From the NCBI GenBank assembly GCA_021495925.1, contig JAKEKT010000027.1:310001-374000 (forward strand): 64,000 bases of DNA. Reading direction: 5' to 3'. Positions 35,801 to 44,771 of the stretch are shown in pieces. Within the stretch, counting starts at the first letter, position 1. Each line of letters begins with the position of its first letter. Made by a program: the position numbers and the translations under genes. Under the pieces are notes generated by a model. That model made no database searches and was not told the DNA's origin. It saw only the letters and a list, made by a program, of their open reading frames with translations. Source of the DNA: Diplodia intermedia (Eukaryota > Ascomycota > Dothideomycetes > Botryosphaeriales > Botryosphaeriaceae).

Positions 35801-35966
35801 CGTCTGGGGAAGAGACGGAATCGTCGTGGGCCGAGAGAGATGTAGAGGACGCAGCCGAAGAGCCCCTTGTATTGTATACAGGGAAGGGATAAGACAGCTT
35901 GGGGTCGGTTTCAAGAACGGGAGGCCGCCATGTCAAGGCGCCGTCGGGAGAGCGAGCGGAAGGCAT
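32861..35966 (-). CDS. chitin synthase, class VI-type (no myosin motor)
   Basis: Three exons: 35966-35290, 35236-33966 and 33909-32861, with introns of 53 and 56 bases. They give 998 residues. Residues 1-225 are disordered and Ser/Pro-rich. Transmembrane helices follow (about WWWPAYYYVYLPFITLTVA onward). The GT2 domain shows LVLLLPCYNENFEECTKSLD, HQNQGKRDGL, the catalytic-Asp region LVGMDADTVFADD, LPGCCQLLKIC, ASEDRNHVC with EDR, and the product-binding SQRRRW. A second membrane bundle ends with NMDSFGWGKTRKV. The tail after it (about 210 residues) is Asp/Ala/Glu-rich and ends with a Gly/Lys-rich KGKGKGRR. The LPGCC-EDR-QRRRW pattern and lack of a myosin head suggest class VI (A. fumigatus ChsD-like), from memory. 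It shares its upstream region with the chitin deacetylase gene. Confidence 0.9.
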
Positions 35967-36826
35967 TGTCAACGACTGACTGACCAGCAAGAGCTTGGTC
36001 GAAAAGATGAAGATGCAGTGTCCCGAGAGGAGCAGCACGAATGCGGTCTGCCGCCGCCAGAATTTTATAGCGTCTACATTTCCTGGGCCAAGGCGATCCG
36101 GTGCGCTCTGCTCCGGGCGAGGGTGGAGGGGCGGAGGACTCTCATGGGCAGGACTCAGACCGGATCCAGCCACTTCCGCAGTGGTGCCTTCTGACAGAGC
36201 ATCGACGCATCGCTCGGAGCTGAGCTGGCGGGTCACGACCATGCGCCGAGACAATACTGCACGATTGCTGGGCGGGCAGAGTGGTCGTAGTGTGCTGGAG
36301 CGGGCGAGTTGCAGGGGCAGCTGCAGCTGCAAGCCCAGGGCACGGCTTCCATGCTCGCCGTTGGAACGCGTCGGGATTGCACCACGTTGGTGGCAGCCGT
36401 GCAGCCGTCCGCCTTGGCGAGCTTCTCTTCGCCTCCGCATCGATCCCGGAGAAACTGCAGAGCACGCGCTGCTATTCTTGTCGGACGCCCGCCCGCAGCT
36501 GACCCCGCCTCTGCTGAATTTCCCGTCCCTGGCCCCACCCGCATTATACGTGCTGGCCCCCCGGCGATCTCCTCATATGACGTGCAGCACGGGCTCGAGA
36601 GGGCCCGACAGGGGTGGTGCGCACTATTGACATCTGCATATTGCATTGCGCCTCCGCCGCCGAAGGAAGACTCAGCAACGCCGGGCGGTCAAGCAGACAG
36701 CAGGCGTTCGGATAGGATCGAGTACGCGTACACAGGAGGAGTATACATACATTGTTCACCACGGCCGCCGCATCCAAACTGCCGCATCGCCCTCACTTCG
36801 CTTTCTTCTTCTGCACTCCGTCCACC
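35967..36826. promoter_or_regulatory. shared divergent promoter, chitin synthase / chitin deacetylase
   Basis: 860 bases with TATA elements pointing both ways. CTATAAAAT on the minus strand (36062-36069) lies about 100 bases before the chitin synthase start. GTATACATAC on the plus strand (36741-36750) lies about 80 bases before the deacetylase start. No gene fits between. The arrangement allows common regulation. Confidence 0.6.
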
Positions 36827-38279
36827 ATGCTGTCCACCGGCCTCGTCCCGTCAATCCTTCTCCAGCTGGCGCTGCTGGCTGAGGCTGGCCCAAATGCCGC
36901 GCAGCTTGGCGATGCAGGTGGCCTTCTGCCGGGTTCCAGGGTTTCGAAAGACCTTGCCGCTCGCTCTCCACCAATCGACCTCGCCCTCGATCGTCGCCAG
37001 GCGGCGGGCGACAGCTGCGGCCCGAATGCCGGAAATGCCTCCTGTGGCGCCGGTCTCTGCTGTTCTGCTGCTGTCCGTCTAAATAGTCTGAACAAACGAG
37101 GCCGCCGGCTAATCAGCGCTTGCAGGGCCTCTGCGGCACCGGCCGCGATTTCTGCGACGCTCCGGACTGCCAGTTTGAATATGGGCCGGCGTGCGATGCC
37201 AATGCGGTGCCGTCCGGGGCGAACACGACGTCGGTCCCGAGGCCCCGTTTTGGCAGCGTGCTGTACGGCGGCGGCGGTGTCACCCAGTGCAGCCAGCCAG
37301 GTACCATCGCCATCACGTACGACGACGGGCCCTACATCTACACGTCCGAGCTGTTGGACATACTGAGCGCCAATGGCGTGCCCGCAACCTTCTTCATCAC
37401 CTCCGTCAACCTCGACAAGGGAGGGATCGACAACGAGAGCACCGAGTGGCCCGCCATCTTGCTGCGCATGCGCGATGAGGGCCACCAGATAGCCAGTCAC
37501 ACCTGGAGCCACCAGAACCTGAACGACATCACCAGTCAGCAGCGCTTCGATCAGATGGTCAAGAACGAGATGGCCTTCAGGAACGTGCTCGGCTACTTTC
37601 CCACCTACATGCGCCCGCCCTACAACACCTGCCTCCGGACCGCCGGCTGTGTTGATGACCTCGAGACGCTAGGCTACCACATCGTAAGTTGCCGCCAATG
37701 ATTCCCATATTGTGGCAATATTCCTGATCAGCAGGGACCGCCTCCCAGATCAAGTACAACGTCGACACCCTGGACTACGTCAACCTGACCCCGGACACGA
37801 TCCAGAACTCCAAGGACATCTTCTCCAACGCACTGGCAGGGGGCGACGCCGCCTCGTCCAGCTTCATCATCGGCAACCACGACATCCACCCGCAGACGGT
37901 GACGAATCTGACCCAGTTCATCATCGACGAGGGCAAGGCGCAGGGATATACCTTCAAGACGGTGGGCGACTGTCTCGGCGACCCCAAGGGCAACTGGTAC
38001 CGTGATCCTGCCACGGGCAATGCCATCAGTGGCACCAACTCGACCTCCTCCGCCGCCGCCGCCGCCAAGAGAGCGGATGGAGACTCGGCGGTGGCGTCGT
38101 CCGAGAATTCCGTCGTCTTCGTTGCCAGAGCTGAAGGCGCTTCTGCAGCAGCTGCGTCCGCGTCTGCGTCCGCTACTGCCGAAAGCGGAAGTTCTGGCCT
38201 TATTGCTGGCGTCGGGAAGAGGCTCGGGCTTGCCGTTAGCCTGGTGGTCAACGTCTCTTTCGCCCTTGTGCTCTTTTAG
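36827..38279 (+). CDS. secreted chitin deacetylase (CBM18 + CE4 polysaccharide deacetylase)
   Basis: Three exons: 36827-37072, 37126-37683 and 37749-38279, 444 residues. A signal peptide covers about residues 1-20 (MLSTGLVPSILLQLALLAEA). A hevein-type chitin-binding CBM18 spans the first junction: SCGPNAGNASCGAGLCCSAA then GLCGTGRDFC. The CE4 domain has all its metal and catalytic motifs: TYDDGP (motif 1), HTWSHQNL (motif 2), MRPPYN (motif 3) and a late IIGNHDIHP. The C-terminal Ala/Ser-rich linker ends in a hydrophobic stretch (LGLAVSLVVNVSFALVLF), suiting a GPI anchor. It should remove acetyl groups from chitin at the cell surface, making chitosan. The donor of intron 1 (GTCCGT) is weak, but the CCS-x2-G-x-CG pattern confirms the junction. 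Confidence 0.93.
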
Positions 38280-40719
38280 GCCGAAGTTGGCGAAACGGGC
38301 GGCACGTTTGGGGTGCGGTGATCACGTCTTTTTCTGCTAGTTCGGTCCCACGTGTGCACGCTGAAGGCTAAAGAATTGGGTGGCGAAAGGGGACACGGGC
38401 GTGGTCGCATTGGGTAATGTTTTAATCCGTAGCGTTGGAGAGAAAGAAACCTTGTTCCTGGCAAAGGCTGCGCGCAGCCTCAGCCTTCATCACTTCCCGC
38501 TCCACACCCATGATCAGGCCAGTGAGTCTCGAAGTCCGCACTATTGAATACAATATAGATGAGCTGATTTTTCGATTCACCGCCCCGTGGAAGTGTTGGC
38601 GTCAGCTCTAAAGCTAAGGGCCAGGGCGTTTTCCACGGACGGAATGCCACTACTTTGACTTTTGCCGGGGATATTAAAGCGCGGTAGACGAGCAGATTGG
38701 TGGGGGGGAGGGGTTGGCCGGGGGCCCGTGCTGCAGGCGTCCGTAAAGAGTAATCTGCGGAGAAGTGTCTGGGGCAATAATGATGGCCACCTCCTGCTCG
38801 GGGCGGCTCTTGACGCCGACCTCAACGGGGAGGAGCAGCCCAAACCGCCTCCCTCCTCCCCCCCCCCCCCCCTGCAGCCTCCCCGAGCGAAAGCTGTGGC
38901 TTGTGAAAACTGCTTTTCTTTCGACCCAATGACTCTCGCGGGGGGCACGCAAAGTCAGTCCCCGTATTCTCGTGCATCGTCGGGAGCCGGCCAGACAAAG
39001 CACGTCTTCTTGCATCGCACATACATATTCGCCTACATTCTCGTCGCGTCTGCGAGGGCGTTTCCTGACGTATCGATCGCTGGTGGCTGGTTGGGCCCCA
39101 CCCCGCCCCCATACGTGCCACAATACGAGGTGTGCTGTCCACCCCGCCGGCACCGTTTAAGTCCGGTCGGTCTCCCGCCCGCAAGCTTCGGCGCGGGCTC
39201 TCTGCTGGCATTGGCGGCGGGAAGAAGGCGTGCCTCAATGGCGCACGGCAGCCATCCTTCGGTCCGCCGATCCCATGCCAGGGCCAGGGGTGGGCTGAAT
39301 ACTCCGTAGACGGACGCAACTCTGACCGGGCCCAGCTGACTTGGGCGGAATTTGTTCCAATATAGATTTTTTCGGGATGATCTCTGTATACTACCTCACG
39401 AAATGTGTTTTTTTCTTCTCCGCCGGCCGGGGCGCGTGCACACCCAGTTTTATCCGCGTGTGCGGAGATCGTCTTCGGGGCGGCGCCGGGCGCTAGGGTA
39501 ATGTCTCTGACATGGCAGTGGCGCAATATGCCGGATCTGCTGAGGCTCGCGCGGGCGCCCCGGGGATTATGTATGTATGTATCAGCCTTGTCGATGGCGC
39601 GTGAACCTCGCCGCCGACACCGGATGCGCGCGCGCCAGATCCGGTGCAGAAAATCCCGGCGGGACGGACGGCCGCGGACGCGGCTGCGGTGCTCTTTCTC
39701 GCGCAGCCCGCGCTGCGAGGGGGCCCCTTGGGCGGCGGCGTCGACGGGGAAGGGTCAGGTAGTGTCTGCTTGTCTCGACGGCTGCGCCTTTTCCGGGCTC
39801 GTGGCTAGGTCGGGAGGCGGGAGAGGCAGCAGGTTTCAGGCGACTTGGCGACGGCTTGGCTGCAGGACGGGCGCCGTGTTTTCGTGTCCGACGCACCCCG
39901 CGGCGGGAAGGCAGCATTCAGGGAAGGAGCGAAGCGAGACACAAGCATCTCACGCCAAGCCTGCCTCCATCCAACCACCCCCCGCCCGCCCCTGGACCGC
40001 TCGCGCTGCTCTGCTAGCCTTTGCTAATTATTTCTCTTCTGACCTCTCTCCCGCCCGCTGTGGGGCGTCTGCTCTTGGCGCACATGGTGCCCGTCGAGCC
40101 CCTTCGCAGGCCGCGTGCTGCTGCTATTCGCAGACCACTGGCTGCGTTTCGAAGCGCGCTATCCACCAAACGGCGACGGCTTCCGCCCAGCCGTGCCTGA
40201 CGCGATCATCGGTTGACCCGCGCCCGAGCTTTGCATCATTGTGCCTAGACTGCTCCTCATCACATCCACCGTCCAGCACCGCCAGCGGCCGGGTGCGGCC
40301 TGCCAGCGCAGACAGACAGGCTCAGCTCTCCAGACCGGATCCCGAGAGTGCTTCTAGATGCTGCTGCTTGTCTGCTCACTCTCACTTGCCCGCCTTCGCC
40401 CCCGTCCGCGGCGGCAGCACGGGATCGGGCATGGGAGAGGGAAGCTGATGTGGGATCACGTATTGGAGAGGGCACGCACGCACGCCCTTCTCGGCGCAGC
40501 AGCAGAAGACCAGAATCGGCTCCAGCTACTATGCTCGCCCTCCCGCCGGAGACTTGCTCAGACATGCTTTAAAAGGTGTGAGCCCGGCGCCGTGAAGCAA
40601 CGAGGAAGTGTGTTCGACTGCGTCTCTCGCTGCAGATTTCCGTGTCCTGCGTGTCCTCGCCATACCTTCGTTCTCACCGGCACACACGATCGTTTCTCCT
40701 CAGTCGTCCCCCTGTAAAA
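38280..40719. other. long intergenic region with a C15 homopolymer
   Basis: About 2.4 kb, G/C-rich. A run of 15 C lies at 38858-38872. Long frames such as 39405-40448 stay open because of composition and show no domain, signal or homology I recognise. The last 120 bases are C/T-rich and probably form the leader of the dehydrogenase gene. Confidence 0.5.
38858..38872. repeat. C15 homopolymer tract
   Basis: Fifteen C in a row, flanked by CCTCCT. This is the longest single-base run noticed in the window and is prone to length error in sequencing. Confidence 0.8.
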
Positions 40720-42227
40720 ATGTTTTCTTCACTCCCCTCCCCACCCATTCCGCCTTCGTGTGACCGCATGCAAGACTCGGTCACGGTGTGGAGCTCGCTG
40801 GGGCCCTCCAATGCCGACACCCCGCCTCCCGAGTCAGTGAACGAGGAGTTCTTCCACGCTTCCTGCCTCGAGCCGCTTTCGCCCGTCTCGTCCACAGAGA
40901 TACCCCTCGTCGCCGTCATCGGTGTTGGCTACGTCGGTTTGCACCTTGTCACCACCTTCGCGGCCAAGTTCGCCGTGCTGGCCTACGATGTCAGCGAGAA
41001 GCGGCTGGCCGGCCTGGCCGCGGACGGCTTGACGGCAAACTACTCGTCCGTCACACTGACATCCGACCCGGCTGACCTGGCACATGCCACGCACTTCCTC
41101 GTGGCGGTGCCAACGACGCTGTTGCCGGATAAGCAGGTCGATACGTCGTTCGTGAGGGCGGCGTTGACGACGGTCGGGACGTACGCGAGGCCCGGAGCGA
41201 CGGTTGTGGTGGAGAGCTCGGTGGGCGTGGGCATGACAAGGAAGCTGCTGGGGAACTTGATGAGGTCGCGTAACCTCAAAGCTGGGATGAGTCCGGAGGT
41301 ACGTTTCTGTCGTCCGATCACCCTACACCAGCCCCCTACCCGACGCCCCGCACCTCCTTCCCCACATACCCACGCATCCCCAACACGTCCCCCCAAAAAA
41401 CTAACCCTCCTCCCCCCCACCAGCGCGTCGACCCCGGCCGCACCGACCCACCCGTCTCCACCATCCCCAAGCTCATCTCGGGCCTCGACGACATCACGCC
41501 GGGCTCGCTGCACTCCATCAGCGCGCTGTACGCGCGCGTCTTCACCCGCGTGGTCCCCGTGTCGTCGCCCGAAGTCGCCGAGATGACGAAGCTGTACGAG
41601 AACTGCCAGCGCATGGTCAACATCGCGTACGCCAACGAGATGGCCGACGCGTGCGGCGCGCTGGGCATCGACGCCTTCGAGGTCGCCGCCGCCGCCGCCA
41701 CCAAGCCCTTCGGCTTCGCGCCCTACGCGCCCGGCCTCGGCGTCGGCGGCCACTGCATCCCCGTCAACCCGTACTACCTGCTGCAGAGCTGCGAGATGCC
41801 GCTGCTGCGCCGCGCGGCCGAGGCCATGTGGCGCCGGCCCGCCGCCGTCGGCGAGAGAGCGATGGGGGAGGTTTTTGGCGGCGCTGCGAGGAGGGGGAGT
41901 GGTGGAGCGGGGAGGTGGCGCCCGAAGAAGGTGTTGGTCGTCGGCGTCGGGTTTAAGCCCGGCCAGGCGGTGTTGAGTTGCAGTCCTGGCGTCGCGTTGA
42001 TGAAGCATCTGTTGCAGGAGTGGGATGTCGAGGTCGCGTTTGCGGATCCGTTGGTGGGCGCGGAGCAGGTGCCGTTCGCGCCGCGGTTGGATGTCGAGAG
42101 CGAGTGGAATGTGGAGGGGTTGAGGGCGTTCGATCTGGTCGTCGTGGCCATCAGGCAGCATGGGTTGGACTTTCGGGTGTTGGAGGAGCTGGGCGAGGGC
42201 GTGGTTGTGAAGTGGTGTTGTGCGTGA
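40720..42227 (+). CDS. nucleotide-sugar dehydrogenase, UDP-HexNAc 6-dehydrogenase type
   Basis: Two exons: 40720-41298 and 41424-42227, 460 residues. The NAD-binding Rossmann start VAVIGVGYVGLHLVTTFA follows a 55-residue N-terminal extension. Then come the family blocks VVVESSVGVGMTRKLLG, GMSPERVDPGRTDPPVSTI, NCQRMVNIAYANEMADACG and GLGVGGHCIPVNPYYLLQS, with the catalytic Cys in GHC. This last motif is typical of enzymes oxidising UDP-GlcNAc, UDP-ManNAc or UDP-GalNAc; UDP-glucose dehydrogenase has a GGSC-FPKD pattern instead (established knowledge). The C-terminal domain reads VVGVGFKPGQAVLSCSPGVA, where the usual Asp and Arg of D-x-R-x-SP are Val and Ser. The expected product is a UDP-amino-uronic acid. 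It sits between chitin deacetylase and a GH18 enzyme. Confidence 0.88.
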
Positions 42228-42507
42228 TTGTGGGTTGCGTTGATAGAGCTGCTTTCTTTTGGAACATTTCATTCTTGGCTTCTCGGTACAAACAAACACT
42301 CTTGAATTGGTCGAGCATGTTCGGTTGGAAAGAGTAAAATTCATTGATGGCTTGCAACAAGACAAGGCGCAACAATGTTGAACTGGTCGCATAGTGGTTC
42401 TACTAAGCCGTCTAGTGGTCTCTTATAGATCTGAGTTCCTCGACCAGCCTGATTCGAAAACCTCCAAGGGCTGCTGTTTTAGAAGAACCGATCTAGCTAC
42501 ATACCAA

Positions 42508-43711
42508 TCACCTAGCCCCGTACAGCCCCTCATACCCAGCCCGCAGCAAGCTCTCCTCCCCCTCCCTATCCGCAACCCCGGTCCAATAAAACAAGCCCCC
42601 CAACCCCCTCTCCCTCACAAACCTCGCCTTCTCCCCCACCGTCCTCGGACAATCAAAGCTCACCCACTCCCTCCTCCCCCCCTCCCCCACCCCCAAACAC
42701 GCCGCCCCCCAAACCCCCTCGTCGACCACCACCTCCGCCCCCTCCCGCGGCAACTCCCTATAATCCACACACCCACCCGCGTCCCCGCCTACCCCCTCAA
42801 ACCCCTCCCCCGGCCCCCCCACCCCCAGAAACGCCCTCCCATACACCGGCACCCCCACCACCACCTTCCCCGCCGGCACGCCCCGCACCCCGACCACATA
42901 CCCCACCGCCCCCGCCACCGACCGCGCCTCATACGCATCCCGCGGCGCCCGCGGCGCATACAGCCTTGCATGATGCCCACTCGCCCCCATCCACCCACCC
43001 GCAAAATCATAACACATGAGGTTCACCCAATCCAACTCCTCCGCGACGGCGCGCAGCGGGACGTTGTCGAGGCACCACGCGCCGGCGGGCAGGGCGGCGG
43101 TGAGGAGGTAGCGCGGCGAGGGGAGGGCGGCGCGGAGCGCGCGGAGGAGGTGGAGGAGGTGCTGGCCCTGCGCGGGGTTCGCGGGGTGCTCCCAGTCGAT
43201 GTCGACGCCGTCGAAGGCGTGGGCGTGGAGGAAGGTGGAGAGGGAGCGGGCGAGGGTGGTGCGGGCGTGGGGGGAGGCGGCGAGGGTGGGGAAGGGGGTT
43301 GAGTTGGAGGCGCCGCCGAGGGAGAGGAGGAGTTTGAGGTGCGGGTGGGTTGTGGCGCGGAGGTGGGTGAGGGATGCGAGGCAGCCGGTGGTGGAGGGGG
43401 TGGAGGGGATGGGGTAGTGTAGGTCGGCTTTTTCGTCGAGGTGGTGGATTGTGCCGTCTTCTCTTACTCTGCGGGTGGGGAGGTTGGTACTGTGATGGTG
43501 GGGGTGGTGATGGTGGTGGTGGTGGGTCTTACCGTATGAATGCGTAGAACACGTGCGAGATGATGGCCAGGTCCATGCTCGAGGGCGGCTGGTTGCGGTA
43601 GATTTTCCAGCTGGGATAGTATGCGCCGTGGACGAACGGCGGCTGCTCCGCCGGCACGGACGTAGTCGGTGCTGGGATGGAGTGGTCCGAGGGTGCGCAG
43701 GCGGGCGTCAT
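42508..43711 (-). CDS. GH18 glycosidase (chitinase-like), no visible signal peptide
   Basis: Two exons: 43711-43533 and 43468-42508, 379 residues, in frame across a 64-base intron. The barrel begins HGAYYPSWKIYRNQPPSS and ISHVFYAFIR. It continues with KLLLSLGGAS, the catalytic DGVDIDWEHP (Asp-Asp-Glu all present), WVNLMCYDFAGGW, GVPVYGRAF, and closes with GLGGLFYWTG. It should hydrolyse beta-1,4 GlcNAc links. The N-terminus (MTPACAPSDHSIPAPTTSVP) has no hydrophobic signal, so the enzyme may act inside the cell or leave by another route. Alternatively a 5' exon has been missed. Its 3' end converges with the dehydrogenase gene (280 bases between stops). Codon use is extreme, with C-ending codons in the first half and G-ending in the second. 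Confidence 0.88.
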
Positions 43712-44771
43712 GGTCGTGTGTTGATCGTCAGGCAGGAGGGACGTGCGCGGTTGTGTGAGGGCGTCGTGGTGTTTGCAAGTTGGGATGGTAGAGAAGACGG
43801 ATGCAGGTTTCGGACGCGTGCGAGTGGGTTACGAGCATGTATTCGTATTAAGCTGCTTGGCCCGCAGTAGCCACGCCCGTCTGGCAATTGGCTCGCGAAG
43901 CTGGGGGAGCGGGGTTGCACGCATGCATGCATGCACGGCGGGCGGGAAAGTGCATGCTGGGAACAGCCCTGGAGGAGGTCGGGAGTAATCAATTCCGTAT
44001 CACCGCGCTGCCAGATGGTGGCGTTTTCAGACGATCGGAGCACGCGAAGAGGCATATATGCACGTGTGACGTATGGGGACGCCTCCGTCCTGCACGTTTC
44101 CGCCCAAGACAACTGTGCTCCCAGCCGTACCTCTGCAACGTGGCACCCGGCTTCGTTGTCTGACAGCCGATGCTCGGGCTCGGCCTACAAGAAGTCAAGG
44201 CTCGGCACGCAGAATCTTCTGAATTTAGTCTCTATATTATCGTGAGTACGATCCTTCGCATTTAAATTCCAAAAGAAAACACCACATACGATATGCATCC
44301 GATGAGACTGCTCCATCGGGTCACGAGTAAAGAAACTCGGCCGGTCTCAGACTTTCCTGCTACACGAACGCCTCCCGACTCTGTGGCTTTGCCCGAGGAA
44401 CAACGGAGGGAGCATGACTGCTGCGTAAAATTTACACCTTACTTTGGGTATCACAATGCACTGGGAAACTCCGTCTGCATCGCTGCCTGAGATTCGCCAG
44501 ATGGATGGATGGCAGCTGTCCCGAAAATGTTTCCGTACGACTGCTCGATTTGCTGCGAGCTAAGAGAAATGATCTGAATGAAGAATGTAACGACTCGTGC
44601 CTTGGGTCACGCCGATGACATTGCAGTGTTTTCCGGTAAGAAGTTCGCCCGAGTAGAGCTTCGGGCTGACTGGTCCCCTCCGACGATTTCCAAAAGGCTT
44701 TGGGGTCCTCGCGAAGTGTTCGTTCGCACCATCAGACGTCACCTATCTGATTTATCCCAGCGCTCTAAACA
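43712..44771. other. intergenic, no supported gene
   Basis: About 1 kb with a short (GCAT)n run near 43919-43936. It becomes less G/C-rich from 44150, marking the border of the cell-wall block with the HET region. Confidence 0.5.

Noticed and set aside
32861..35966. chitin synthase read as a hyaluronan-synthase-like enzyme
   Set aside because: QRRRW, EDR and GWGKTR marks place it firmly among chitin synthases, although the neighbouring sugar dehydrogenase made the idea attractive.
39405..40448. 347-codon open frame between the deacetylase and the dehydrogenase
   Set aside because: The frame stays open because the DNA is very G/C-rich. It is Arg/Ser/Ala/Pro-rich without any motif, and other frames over the same DNA are equally open.
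40720..42227. dehydrogenase called UDP-glucose 6-dehydrogenase
   Set aside because: The catalytic motif is GGHCIPVNPYYL, typical of HexNAc dehydrogenases, not the GGSC type of UDP-glucose enzymes.
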